Of a stretch of DNA of 64,000 nt, positions 33,334 to 41,491 are shown piece after piece. Source of the DNA: Diadema setosum (lineage: Eukaryota > Echinodermata > Echinoidea > Diadematoida > Diadematidae). The position numbers and the translations under genes were made by a program. The notes below the pieces were generated by a model. The model saw only the letters and a program-made list of their open reading frames with translations, did not search any database and was not told the DNA's origin. Location: positions 11,049,879-11,113,878 of the forward strand of contig NC_092689.1 in NCBI RefSeq assembly GCF_964275005.1, read 5' to 3'. Numbering within the stretch: position 1 is the first letter of the stretch; each line of letters begins with the position of its first letter.

Positions 33334-34722
33334 GAATAAATGAATGACTTGATTAATAAACTAATAAATGAATGAATAAATGAGGTGAAAGCATTTTTTT
33401 AAATACAGTCAAGGAAACAAATTTTGAACAGTTTCTATTTCGTACATTACATTGCCAAAACTGATTTCTCCGGCATTGGTACAGCTGGTTTTCAGAACTA
33501 GAAAAAAAGCATAAAGGACTATGTTATATATGTTTCTTATATAAAAATGTAGCATTGCATGATAGAAATACTCAAATTATTTTAATCATTACACTCCCTG
33601 ATGTGTTCAGTGGTTAGACAACTTCCTGTATGCTTTGTATAAAACTGTTTTTGAAATGGAATTCTATTCTCATGTAAGCTAAATATTCGCAAGTTTTTTT
33701 AACTGTAATTTCTGAATAAGTTGTGAGTTTGCGCATACAAAACTCTTCACCATGTAATTGTGAAAATCTTTATCTCAACCTTGTGGAGGTTGGCAGTTTA
33801 AATTTTAAAAGAAAAAAAAATGAACTGTAGATTAAACCAAAAAAATCCTCTTTCTGTAGGCAACTATCTTCTGATGTTCTGTGTCTGTTAGTGAAGACTT
33901 TTCTTTATGAAATCTTGCAGGTTGCCGCCAAAGTGAAGCACTTCTTCCGATCGTACTCCATCAACCGACACAAGATGACAACTCTGACCCCGTCTTACCA
34001 CGCGGAATCCTATAGTCCCGACGACAACCGATTCGACCTGAGACAATTCCTCTACAACCCCTCGTGGCCGTGGCAGTTTCGCTGTATTGACCAAGAGGTG
34101 AGAAAGTGGACAATGAGATAAACTGCCTGCCCCATTTTTTGCATAATTTCAGTATATCAAGACTTAATAAACAAAACTCAAACGAGCATTTCATTATACA
34201 ACTACATGTGACAATAGTTACTACACTGTAATGTTCTTTGCTGTATTGAAACTGTTTTTCCCTTATCCACTCACACAGGCTGAGCGACTCCAGCAAAAGG
34301 TTGATGCACAAAACAAGACCAAGGACGATGCGGTCAGCTCGTCCAGCCATGACCGACGCCCTGCTCACCATGTGACCACCATCACAAGCATCGGCAGCCA
34401 GCGCACAGTGCAGGACACTACCAAAATCGATGTCGATGACCAGCACCTCGACGCCACTAAGCTGAAGTCAGCAGGCGATGGCGCACCAGTCAACCCGATC
34501 GATGACGACGTGAGTGGGTCAGAGGCTGGCGAAGGGTCGGCGGTGGAACGTGGCACTCGGAAGAGGTCAGGCGGAGTCGCACCGGATCCAGACGATACAG
34601 GACTGGACATGAGCAGCAGCAAAAGGGCAAAGTCTCTCAACTCAAGTTCCAACAACAGCAACGACTTGGAGACAAGTGTCTTACAGAGCATAGGGTGCCT
34701 GGTTCAGGAGAGTGTGAAGTAA
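11277..34722 (+). CDS. NADSYN1: Glutamine-dependent NAD+ synthetase, complete, 19 exons, 837 codons
   Basis: Exons: 11277-11361, 16255-16315, 16705-16821, 19747-19800, 20834-20975, 22682-22770, 23467-23584, 24628-24759, 25381-25455, 26232-26405, 26988-27090, 27951-28119, 29469-29604, 30043-30149, 30909-31040, 32344-32413, 33131-33259, 33921-34097, 34279-34722. All have GT-AG borders and keep phase to TAA at 34720. The start [10 protein letters not shown] matches the human protein. The enzyme converts deamido-NAD to NAD+ using ATP and glutamine-derived ammonia, in the cytosol. An N-terminal nitrilase-fold glutaminase carries the triad Glu45 (in LGPELE), Lys114 (in KPKTDMAN) and Cys175 (in GAEVCEGLW). 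The synthetase domain carries the P-loop SGGIDSS near 357-363, [19 protein letters not shown] and [15 protein letters not shown]. The conserved part ends near residue 690 (WPWQFRCI). The remaining tail of about 147 residues is unusual. Confidence 0.97.
12089..12569. mobile_element. Non-autonomous TIR element with subterminal CACACTGGCAAAA repeats (NADSYN1 intron 1)
   Basis: The left end GGCGCAGTCAGACTGGCAAA is matched in inverse at the right end by TTTGCCAGTCTGACCGCGCC. Several internal copies of GTCACACTGGCAAAA-like motif occur in both orientations (near 12155, 12385 and 12490). GAGAAGTTT/AAACTTCTC blocks are interleaved with them. It has no coding capacity. The target duplication is unclear. 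Confidence 0.75.
13184..13737. mobile_element. Non-autonomous TIR element with AAAGGGCTTTTTACGCTTG ends (NADSYN1 intron 1)
   Basis: The left AAGGGCTTTTTACGCTTG is matched by the inverse CAAGTGTAAAAAGGGCTT at the right. Inside, GTCCCGTACCAACGG and CCGTTGGTACGGGAC form a strong hairpin around 13215-13275. The TGTAAAAAG(G)-type terminal motif recurs near 13585 and 13645. It is non-coding. Confidence 0.75.
13925..16042. other. Rest of NADSYN1 intron 1, nothing recognised
   Basis: AT-rich intronic sequence with a G run at 13931-13944. No conserved exon, RNA gene or clear repeat boundary was found. Confidence 0.5.
16043..16137. mobile_element. Miniature TTAA element family D, copy 2
   Basis: TTAACCTGTTGAGGACAGGC opens it and CGTCCTCAACGAGTTTTAA closes it. 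Relative to copies 1, 4 and 5 it is inverted, so GCATTTCCCATAG and GTATACTCGGGAC appear on the plus strand. Confidence 0.8.
16875..16976. repeat. TTTA/TTTAA microsatellite running into poly(T) and poly(G)
   Basis: A (TTTA)n-type tract is followed by about 18 T and about 10 G, just after NADSYN1 exon 3. Confidence 0.9.
17100..17849. mobile_element. MITE family A, copy 2 (inverse orientation)
   Basis: Ordered blocks match the inverse complement of 4136-4881: GATGCTCTCGCCGCGA, TATGACTTTTTTCTTTCAAG, GATTTTGTGTACAAA, then at the far end CTTGTAGATTACAT and GATCGCGCGATCCAC with a G run. The right terminus, ATTAGGGTTT, is a degraded version of the family end. The left terminus beyond the C run at 17112 is lost. 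Confidence 0.75.
17848..18215. mobile_element. Long foldback element, arms of about 160 bp
   Basis: The left arm starts TTTAAGGGGATGGTTAGTAAC and the right arm ends with the inverse GCCATCCCCTTTAA. Long blocks such as AATGCTGGGGGATGATTG and TGGTCTCATATTCAAG are mirrored almost perfectly. The spacer is about 48 bp (18011-18058). The left arm has a small internal duplication of ATCAGTGGGA. It abuts the end of MITE family A copy 2. Confidence 0.85.
18366..18579. repeat. Near-perfect palindrome of a tRNA-derived sequence
   Basis: Two arms of about 100 bp face each other across a loop of about 15 bp. The right arm (from 18480) carries GGTTCGAATCC, a perfect pol III B box, preceded by a tRNA-like 3' half (GTGATCAGGAGGTCGTA). 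It continues into CCATGATTTTTTATCATGG. The left arm is its inverse. This looks like two SINE fragments joined head to head. Confidence 0.8.
18658..18692. repeat. AAAAG microsatellite
   Basis: Short run of AAAGA/AAAAG units in a NADSYN1 intron. Confidence 0.8.
18993..19023 (+). other. Potential G-quadruplex
   Basis: A run of 13 G is followed by TGGGGTGGGGAGGGGCGG. This gives four or more G tracts separated by single bases on the sense strand of NADSYN1 intron 3. Confidence 0.6.
20199..20293. mobile_element. Miniature TTAA element family D, copy 3
   Basis: Bounded by TTAA at 20199-20202 and 20290-20293, in the same orientation as copy 2. It retains GCTGATTTTGCTG and CGAGTATACC but has diverged more than the others, so it is probably the oldest copy. 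Confidence 0.65.
21201..22494. mobile_element. Composite interspersed repeat beginning TCACCTGAGC, with three tandem internal units
   Basis: It starts AACTCACCTGAGCCAAAGGC and ends CTCAGGTGAGCG...GGTCTCTTGTTT, so the ends share an inverted CACCTGAG motif. Between them a unit of about 260-320 bp recurs near 21310, 21625 and 22105. Each unit has ATTTTCATCTT, TTTTCACCAAACTTGGCAGG and GTAGCAT...AGGGGGATA blocks. Repeats with these ends are common in molluscs, lancelets and echinoderms. They lack a known coding partner here. Confidence 0.75.
22682..22770 (+). CDS. NADSYN1: NADSYN1 exon 6, glutaminase nucleophile exon
   Basis: Encodes [14 protein letters not shown] and [12 protein letters not shown]. 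The Cys at residue 175 is the amidase nucleophile by alignment to the human enzyme. Borders are ttgttgcag before and gtaata after. The exon ends in phase 2 and joins the following [10 protein letters not shown] exon. Confidence 0.93.
23632..23724. mobile_element. Miniature TTAA element family D, copy 4
   Basis: Opens TTAACCCATCGAGGACGAG and closes CTTCAATGGGTTAA. The core contains the 16-bp palindrome CCCGAGTATACTCGGG and GGGAAATGCGTGTTGTAGC. Confidence 0.85.
23765..24110 (+). pseudogene. Ghost duplicate of NADSYN1 exon 7, split by a MITE
   Basis: The stretch 23785-23815 resembles the middle of exon 7: AGTAGTTATCACCAG here against GGTAGTCATCACCAG at 23519. The stretch 24032-24085 resembles the exon end and donor: TTTCATCAGAAATGCAATCT, then AAAGGTTAGCTGCAAAAGTG against AAAGGTGAGCTGCAAAAGTG. 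In the exon frame it would read [10 protein letters not shown] against [10 protein letters not shown] in the real exon. A family B MITE (23818-24031) interrupts it, so it cannot serve as an intact exon. It is a tandem duplicate of exon 7 and its downstream intron. Confidence 0.8.
23818..24031. mobile_element. Foldback MITE family B, copy 4
   Basis: It opens CTGTATAAGCTGTTATTTTC after TA at 23816-23817. It closes with the inverse AAAATAACAGCTTATACA. The interior has the same TTTTCGCG and TTGCGAAC motifs as the copy at 7439. The right-hand TA is not preserved. It is inserted in the exon 7 ghost. Confidence 0.8.
24110..24292 (-). mobile_element. tRNA-derived SINE (minus strand)
   Basis: On the minus strand a tRNA-like head carries TGGATTTGTAATCACCACG followed by the B box GGGTTCAAGTCC near 24245-24256. 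A body follows with CATCCCTTGACATGGTGTTTTG and CAATGTCCCTCTCGGC. The A box is degenerate. The body style fits invertebrate SINEs that share a conserved central domain. Confidence 0.6.
26787..26807 (+). repeat. 21-base G homopolymer
   Basis: Uninterrupted G run after TTTTTTCT in NADSYN1 intron 10. Confidence 0.9.
26988..27090 (+). CDS. NADSYN1: NADSYN1 exon 11, ATP-binding P-loop exon
   Basis: Encodes [18 protein letters not shown], the SGGxDS pyrophosphatase-type P-loop that binds ATP in the NAD synthetase domain. Acceptor is tttacag and donor gtaaat. Confidence 0.93.
27378..27430. repeat. TTTG microsatellite, poly(T) and 13-base poly(G)
   Basis: (TGTT)n, then 17 T, then 13 G, in NADSYN1 intron 11. 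Confidence 0.9.
28136..28325. repeat. Degenerate minisatellite, unit like TTGTGTAGGC, left half
   Basis: Diffuse tandem repetition of TGTAGGCTT/TGTAGACTT-type units. It continues at 28890-29060 after the MITE at 28326-28885, so the two parts were once contiguous. Confidence 0.8.
28326..28885. mobile_element. TTAA-flanked MITE (piggyBac-like) inserted in a minisatellite
   Basis: The left terminus AGGTAGGGAATCCC and the right terminus GGTATCCCCTACCT are inverted repeats. Exact TTAA copies lie just outside at 28322-28325 and 28886-28889. TTAA duplication is the hallmark of the piggyBac superfamily. The 560-bp interior has no coding frame. Confidence 0.85.
28890..29062. repeat. Degenerate minisatellite, right half
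   Basis: Same TGTAGGCTTGTG-type units as 28136-28325, interrupted by the TTAA element. Confidence 0.8.
29874..29975. repeat. ATTCA/GTTCA pentanucleotide microsatellite
   Basis: A few ATTCA units pass into about 16 GTTCA units and then GTTTC/GTTTT variants, shortly before NADSYN1 exon 14. Confidence 0.95.
31092..31330. repeat. Interspersed repeat beginning TTACCTCC...GGAGGTATG
   Basis: It carries AAGGAAGGAGGTATGTTTTC, repeated GTTTGTTTGTTT, GCAAAATAATTCAAAAAGTA and GAACGGATTTGAATGAAAC. This block order is widespread in marine invertebrate genomes and is related in style to 9931-10462. It is a partial copy. Confidence 0.6.
31698..31995 (+). mobile_element. tRNA-derived SINE (plus strand)
   Basis: The pol III A box TGGCCCAGTCAG lies near 31713 and a perfect B box, GGTTCGATTCC, near 31757. 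A body follows with CCTCGGATTAGACATTAAAT and CACATAAAAGGTCCCAC and an ATTC repeat near 31910. The 3' end is approximate. Confidence 0.75.
32181..32305. mobile_element. Short MITE with GGGCCCTGTTTTAT ends
   Basis: GGGCCCTGTTTTAT at the left is mirrored by ATAAAACAGGGCCC at the right, about 120 bp overall. A second inner inverted pair is GATTATAA / TTATAACT. CAG lies on both outer sides and may be a 3-bp target duplication. It sits just before NADSYN1 exon 16. Confidence 0.75.
33267..33333. repeat. Poly(C), poly(A) and TAGA microsatellite directly after NADSYN1 exon 17
   Basis: The donor gtaaatt is followed at once by 13 C, 21 A and about 8 TAGA units. Confidence 0.95.
34279..34722 (+). CDS. 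NADSYN1: NADSYN1 exon 19, low-complexity C-terminal tail
   Basis: Encodes 147 residues after the conserved domain. It starts [17 protein letters not shown] and is rich in Ser, Asp and Thr. It includes basic clusters GTRKRSGG and [10 protein letters not shown], then a Ser/Asn run and a terminal [13 protein letters not shown]. The human enzyme, about 706 residues as I recall it, ends shortly after the conserved domain, so most of this exon is an addition. The frame is open and in phase with exon 18, and coding strand and composition look genuine. Function is unknown; the basic patches could be a nuclear-localisation signal (inference). Confidence 0.85.
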   Translation, partial: AERLQQKVDAQNKTKDDAVSSSSHDRRPAHHVTTITSIGSQRTVQDTTKIDVDDQHLDATKLKSAGDGAPVNPIDDDVSGSEAGEGSAVERGTRKRSGGVAPDPDDTGLDMSSSKRAKSLNSSSNNSNDLETSVLQSIGCLVQESVK

Positions 34723-36539
34723 TAGGTTGTGGAAGAAGCCTAACTTATGTATCATTTCTGTCCTATTAATGTTGTATGCATGTCTGCCAATTGCATGTCG
34801 CATTCAGTGTTTGTGAAGTCTTCTATTTGTATGCATGCTGTGGAGTTTTTGATAGATGATGAATGAAACTTTTTTTCCTACTTTATTTGTGATGATCTAG
34901 ATCATAATTTTGCCCAATCATTGCCATGAGTTGAGTGAGAAGATATTCCCATTCTTAAAATACTTAAAGAATCCTAAAGTCTACTCTAGAGTCATTCTTG
35001 ACAGGACCGAGAGAGATGCTTGGACTTTATATGCGTATTTGCCTTCTGTCTGTACAGAAGAATAACACACGTAAGACTACGATTGTAAATTTGGACTTAC
35101 TTTCATTGGCTTAGCTGATTATTTAATTTACGTGCTGTAGACTGAAACTGAGTCGACTGTATGAAGTACTAATGTACTGTGATGCAAGCATTTAAAATCT
35201 CTGATCCGAACGTATGAAGCATCACCGTAACTGCAGTCTCTGTTGACTGTGCAGGTGTGCAATGTTTCTTCATAAATTAGTGGGATGGTGGGACTGGCAC
35301 ATGTGGAGAGAATATTAAGAGCTTCTCAGACTGTATTGAGAGTAGTATAAATGTGTTACAGTTGTACCATGGTCATTACAAGTTACCTCTATTTCTAATA
35401 TGAAAAATGTGATACGTACACACATTATGTAGGAAACATCGCATTCAACTTCGTACGTTGATATTGAATATCATATTAAAAGATACAGAACTTACATGAA
35501 TTTGTCGAAATTAAAAACTTCAGCTCATTCTAATGTAAAACAATGGGTTGTTTTGTCAAAACAAAATAGCAAGTGATTCTTGGCAATTAAAGGGGAGACA
35601 AGCCCCTTAGCCCCTTAGCAACGGGCCAGTACAAGCACACCAAGGAAAGCAAAGCAAAATTAGGGTGAGAATTTTGTGTTGTGTGGGTTATGCTTTCTGC
35701 AAGCTCTTGAATAATGTTCACATTTACATGTGCAATATGAGACTACTAGGTCACCTAACTTTTACTAAGTTTCATAGATGTTGAATGATGTCTTGAATTA
35801 ATTCATCTAACTCTCTTTCTAAATGAAACATTCAGTATTCACTTCTGTATGGCAGTTGAAGATATCATTTTCTTTTGAACTTAAACAAAGTAGATTTCTA
35901 TCAGTTGGAAATGTTTATGTAAATATTTGCAATCATTTGGTATTTTAGATATGATGCATTTAAAAGAAGAATACAGTTTGCTCTGTGATTGTTGAATTTT
36001 CATACTTGCTGTACATACTGTACTAACATTTGTAGCCGTGTACTTATACTGCGTAGTGGAGTATTTGAAACCCATGCTTTGAGTGTTTCAAGTGGGAAGG
36101 ATTTAAATTGAAGGATATTTGTGGTTACCATGGAGACACAATTTACACTGCCTTGCCCAGGGAGAGGAGTTGAGTAAATACTCATAAGAGGGGCGACATC
36201 GCAAAGGGGGTGATTGGAGGCCAATCGTCACAACAATGAACTACAGTGTATAGCTCTGCCATTGATTTATTCAGACTGCCATGTTTAACACTCTACCCTT
36301 ACACCTTACACTTCGGTGTAGTGTGTAATATGCTAGACTCGGGAACATGCCAAGTTTTGAATTCTTCCCGTTGTGAAACATCCTGGCTTTTGCAAGGTGG
36401 TTTAATGCCTAACAAAGTCTCTCTTTGCCCATGTGTACAAGTGGATACTTCGCAATGCTGGGTTAATGATAATGGCGATGCCCCCTGAAAGAAAAGTGCA
36501 GAAACTTAAAAAGGCTACTACAGTAAGATCATCATACTA

Positions 36540-37062
36540 CAGTGCGACCTCGATTATCCGGCCTCCTTTTATCCGGAAATGTCTATTATCCGGATGCGTT
36601 CACGCAGTGAAGGACATTTTTTTTCATCCAAAAATTGAGAAAAAACAGTGACTTTAACATCTTTTCGTGGATCTATTTCACTAATTTCATAAGATGTGCA
36701 TGATACATATCTCAATATCTAATGAGGTAAAACATGTATGATTTTTACATAAAGATATACTTTATTTTTGTGAAGAAGTTACTACAATTTTGCGCAGGCT
36801 AGCATAGATTACACCACTGTTGCGGGGTACGCTACCTGCCTAGCTGCCAGTGCACTGGGACGGCAGCTTGGGCGGCAGCTATATACATTAACCCGTTGAG
36901 GACGAGTCCCGAGTATACTCGGGCAGGTGTCTATGGGAAATGCGTGTTGTAGCAAAATCAAACCGTCCTCAACGGGTTAATATTGAGTCTCCCATGTCCG
37001 GCCAATTTGCTTATCCCGATGAGCGCCGGTCCCGACATGGCCAGATAATCGAGGTCGAACTG
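36540..37062. mobile_element. Tigger/pogo-like MITE with nested family D element
   Basis: The left CAGTGCGACCTCGATTATCC is matched by the inverse GATAATCGAGGTCGAACTG at the right, with TA on both sides (36538-36539, 37063-37064). The CAGTnnnACCTCGATTATCCGG terminus is the Tigger/pogo style. A family D element (36888-36980) lies inside it. Confidence 0.85.
36888..36980. mobile_element. Miniature TTAA element family D, copy 5
   Basis: The best-preserved copy: TTAACCCGTTGAGGACGAG and CGTCCTCAACGGGTTAA are nearly perfect inverted ends of a 93-bp unit. The core has CCCGAGTATACTCGGG and ATGGGAAATGCGTGTTGTAG. It is nested in the Tigger-like element at 36540-37062. Confidence 0.9.
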
Positions 37063-37658
37063 TATGTCATTCTCTGTTGTTCCAATGTCAGACTTCATGA
37101 AGAAATACCCAAATGCGCACGCGTGACTACTTTGAAGAAGTACCAAATTCGCATGCTGTGACTCCTATATCTATACTGAAATGTTCATGTTGTATGAGGT
37201 TATAGTGTAGCATAAAGAGTAAATGTGTGTGATAACCTGCTTGTAGGTTAACCAAAGACTTTGTGTTTGCAAAATGTGGTGCTGTAGAAACTGTACAAGG
37301 TCATTGTGTAATGTAGCAGCAGTAGTTCAGGTAGAAAGTTGTCCAGAATTGAATGAAAGTTTTTACGGTATAAGCAGACAAATTAAACAAAGCAGAAAAT
37401 GGACTTGATAGAGACAATCAAATTCAAGGCCAGTACATTCCACACTTTTCAAATGTGAACTATAATACCATTATGTTTGTCTACGTTTATGCAGAACAGT
37501 CCATGTCACAACTGGCACGATGCAAGATGGTGTATTCTTTTTAACAGTGGAACCTCATCAAAGAGAGGTTGGATACCCTTTTATCACATGGTGATTTTGT
37601 AGGTTTAAAGTTTTATATTTCTTTGTTTTTGTACCCTGATGTAGTGAGAAACAAGGTA

Positions 37659-37842
37659 CAGTCAACCTTGCCCAAGTCGAATCTATTTGGACTAAAGAAA
37701 TACATGTAGTTTCGACTTAGAGAAAATTTGACTTATGAGGGATTAAAATCAATAGAATGTAAAGGGGACTTGGACCTAGGCAATTATTTGACTAAGGCGA
37801 TTATTTGTCTTATGGTGAGGTCGACTTGAGCAAGGTTGACTG
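37659..37842. mobile_element. Tigger/mariner-like MITE, CAGTCAACCTTGC ends
   Basis: CAGTCAACCTTGCCCAAGTC at the left and GACTTGAGCAAGGTTGACTG at the right are inverted. TA lies on both sides (37657-37658, 37843-37844). Length 184 bp. Confidence 0.9.
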
Positions 37843-38285
37843 TAATTGTCAACCTTGTAAAAGGTAATTGTAAAAGGTACTCATTATGATGAGATTCCCC
37901 TGTAGCTGCCATTTTGTTTTCAGCAACCCTTGTTCAATAACAACAAAAAACAAAATAACTATGAAGTATTCCCATTTAAGAATCATTTTGCAAATTGTGC
38001 GTGCCACTCGAAAAAATTGTGATATGTTTTAGTATGACTTCATTTTACATGTTATAGAAATGTGATCAGAAATGTGGTGTTGATAGAAATAGGTTCACAA
38101 AGCCCTGGCCAAGTTTAAGTATAGACTTGTGAAGAATTTCCAGCAAATATGATATTTGTTTATTTATTTTCTTGTTTCCTCTTTTAATGCATGTGGAAAT
38201 TTCAGGATTTAAGCATTGTTAGAATTAAGATAAGATAAAGATCATAGCTTAATTCTAAAAGCCTCTGCTGACAACTCTGAACACA

Positions 38286-38320
38286 AGTTGTTTGTTTGTT
38301 TGTTTGTTTGTTTGTTTAAA
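38286..38320. repeat. TTTG microsatellite
   Basis: About eight GTTT units. Confidence 0.9.
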
Positions 38321-38769
38321 TAATGGCCTTTTCTTTAAGAGGCTTGGCACAGCTTGGCTGGGAATAATATTTTGTTTGTGCATTACCAGTATGTATCAAA
38401 CTTGGATCAAGCAGAGCTGCTGTGTTGCTCTCTGTCTGTATCAAATGGGCTTTATATGTAGAAATCATGTCTCGTCAGAATGTTGTCACACTGGGTTTGA
38501 AGCAAACAATTGATAAGCAATACTTACCTTTTTAACCTGTTAGCTGTTATATGCAGTGTGTGCCTTTAAAATGGAATTTGTTTATGTATATATTGCAGTA
38601 TGCAGCTTTAGAACATCTAACTATAATAAATCTGTGAAAATATTTCTGTTGTTATTTTCTTGTGCATGAATGATAGATGCAAATAAATGTTGACTGCCTA
38701 ACAGACAAATCTTGTGTGTCATCCTTTATTAGTTGCTTTCACTTTTGTATTACTGTGGTGAAGTTTGTA

Positions 38770-38954
38770 CAGTGCACTCCCATTATAATGAACATGGTTA
38801 TAACGAAATTCCCATTACAATGAAATACAAATTCAGGCCGCAGCATTATCAGCTCTCTGTTTTTTATTGTTTATTTGTTTGGTTATAACAAAATTTCAAT
38901 TTAACAAAAGCAAACTGCCAGTCCTGAGGACTTGATTATAATGGCAGTCCACTG
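38770..38954. mobile_element. Tigger-like 185-bp MITE, CAGTGCACTCCCATTATAA ends, copy 1
   Basis: The left CAGTGCACTCCCATTATAAT is matched by the inverse ATTATAATGGCAGTCCACTG. TA precedes it; the right-hand TA has decayed to TG. The same 185-bp family recurs in inverse orientation at 47320-47504. Confidence 0.85.
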
Positions 38955-38964
38955 TGTTAAATAT

Positions 38965-39300
38965 CTTGTACCATGGTAGTTTGTTGGCACCATTTTCATT
39001 AGCAAAATACCATGGTAACAGACACTGCAGTAATTCACTTGGTACAGCTGTCATTCATGAAATACCATGGTATTTCTGGTAAGCACTGCTCATGCACATA
39101 CATTGTATCTTCATCAAGGAAAAGACGGGAATTGTGTTGGGTCACATGATAAATACACTGCTGTACAATAAATTGGTGGTACATGTATTTTGTGACACGA
39201 TTCACACACTCGAGTCTGGCATGTGTATTTCGTGCGACGTTTGATTTACCTACCTAAATACCAAGGTATTTCACTATGTATTTCATGGTGAATTACACAG
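38965..39300. repeat. Cluster of TACCATGGTA palindromes
   Basis: TACCATGGTA occurs intact near 38970, 39008 and 39062. A degenerate ATACCAAGGTATTT lies near 39259. Element boundaries are not clear. Confidence 0.45.
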
Positions 39301-40037
39301 TGTTATTTTTCATTCATATAACAAATTACTGTGCTCTGTCCTGACTTAATGTCTTTGAGTGCATTGTAATTTCTTTTGCACACTTTGAACTATTAACAGG
39401 GCACATCACACGACGTGAATGGAATCAATCGTTCTCTCTTCCCCCATGGCCTCATCACCCCTTCCCCAAAATAGAGACAGAAGTTGACAGAGTGAATTTT
39501 CTTTGAAATTTGCTAATATTTTGAGCCCCTCATCTTTCAGAGAGAGATGGAGAGGAAAAAGGAATATTTACCTTGGCACATGCACAGTGCACTATGTCAG
39601 ATCAACTATACTTGTCTAAAGACATACAGGTAATACAACTCGATTACATGTACATGTGCACATCTTTTTGCAACTTCACATTCAGAGTGAGAAAGCAATC
39701 ATCATGGCTAATCTTTATCAGTATAACTGTTTCAATAGAATGAGTATGAGTGAATTACACCTAATTTAACAGCTTGTGGTAATGATATATTGCAGTCAGT
39801 CCAGAGGTTGAGTCTGTAAAATTCAACACACCACAAGAGTTCAACCCCCCCCCCCCAACAAATGTCAAATCGACTCACAAAGAAGTAAACTTTGCACAAG
39901 TTCTCATACTTTCTGACAGCAATAGTACAGAGGTTTTATCACAATGTTGATCAGACATTTTCAGAGGCAGTTTGAAAAGGTCATAATACACGGAGAAGAC
40001 AAAAATCATGTGTATGCAATCTGCACAGCACACATTG
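39300..40037. other. Intergenic, nothing recognised
   Basis: AT-rich sequence with a 14-base C run at about 39846. No exon or repeat boundary identified. Confidence 0.45.
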
Positions 40038-40281
40038 AATAATGATGATGATGATGATGTCTTATTTACTCAGGGTAGCCTCTTCAGTGTTGTCACTGCT
40101 CTACCAGAGGGCTCTGCCATTATTATTACCCTAGCGTTGCCAGAAACCCATTTATACACCTGGGTCAAGAGGGACATGGTGGATAATAACGTCTTGTCCA
40201 AGGACATAAGCGCTTGACGGGATTCAACCTCTGGTCCTCTGATCGGGAATCGGGAGTCTTATCCACTATGCCACAGCACCT
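40038..40281 (-). mobile_element. tRNA-derived SINE (minus strand) with ATC tail
   Basis: On the minus strand the head reads GGTGCTGTGGCATAGTGG (A box TGGCATAGTGG), then CCCGATTCCCGATCAGAGGA and the B box-like GGTTGAATCCC. The body has TCCTTGGACAAGACG and CCCAGGTGTATAAATGGG, blocks typical of the conserved central domain of invertebrate SINEs. It ends in a short ATC repeat (40041-40058). Confidence 0.85.
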
Positions 40282-40677
40282 TCACAAATTGAAATGAATT
40301 TATCAAACTGATGACTATGTTTCCGTAAGATAACAAATCATTACATAAGATATTGTAATAGCTGTATACTGTAAAAAAAATATTGCTCCTTAGTAAACCA
40401 GGGACTTTCCACAGGCAAAAGATATAACTTGGCAACAGTCCGATTATGAGCATTTTTGTTTGCTTGATCAGTTTACACCAACCACCTTTATATTTACTTC
40501 CCTATGAAACGTTGAAATATATATGATCCAGTCAATAAAATATAGATATCTTTATGACTGAATCAATCAATGAATCAATAAGTTCACATATTTTTCTCAA
40601 ACGTACAATTGCGCTCAAACCCATCAATAAATTGCATATGCCATGGTACACATAACCATAACTTTCGTTTAAAACTA

Positions 40678-40683
40678 TTTATT
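40678..40683 (-). terminator. Candidate poly(A) signal of PWP1
   Basis: TTTATT on the plus strand is AATAAA on the PWP1 strand, about 810 bases past the PWP1 stop. It is the only hexamer I noticed in that interval. Confidence 0.4.
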
Positions 40684-41491
40684 GCAGCAAAGATGGCAAA
40701 TTTTCTCTCCAACTTTCTAGCATAAAAACTTCTATAAAAAAGTTACCGGTACATGGCCCTGAAAAACAATGTTTTCCAAATGCACTCATATGTTGGGTCT
40801 CAGAATAATGTGGTACACAGGGGGTTTACACGACGGCACAAAAAGAGCTGAAATACGTATGCTGCATTTTTGTTGTGTATACAAGATTTCTGAGACCCTG
40901 GTGGAGAAAATCTTGCTGAGTTTGCCTTTGACACACTATCATTTGATGCAAACAACAGTACGGATTGCCCTGGACTAGTTTGCAATTATATATGACTAGG
41001 CACATGAGTCACTGGTAACCTCATACTACATGGAATAGTTGGGCCAGACGGTTATCCCCCTACAACAAAGAAACTGTGACTATTATAAAGCTATTTCCTC
41101 TGGATATGAAATGTTTGAAGAAGAAGAACCTGTTTCAGGAGGTACTCAAAGATGTTAATTTGAGAAGCTGATACATGTGTTTATCTGTTTCCATTGACCA
41201 AGATGGGCAACTACCGGTATACAAAATATGTGCTGGCCTGCAACGTGTGTGACACGGTCCAAACAGCCAAAACCTTGTTGACATTTGTGCCACTAAATGT
41301 GATAAACATGACTTGGCCAGTTTGATGAAATACTGCTGGCATCAGGACAGAATGTTACCAGCCTAGACCGGTAGACCATTGGGATGACATCATTGTATTC
41401 TGGCATCCTTCGTCCATCCATAAAAAATGACCTGATGTCCGTAGGACCAACACACAACTCCTCTCAAAAGGTCTGTCCAGTCAGCATCCAT

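Larger units (their letters stand above)
34723..38690 (+). other. Probable NADSYN1 3' UTR or flank, with candidate poly(A) signals at 38625 and 38682
   Basis: Reading from the stop I found ATTAAA variants (for example near 35475), but the first AATAAA hexamers are at 38625-38630 and 38682-38687. If those are used, the 3' UTR is almost 4 kb and includes two MITEs. Termination at an ATTAAA variant near 35.5 kb is equally possible. Confidence 0.35.
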
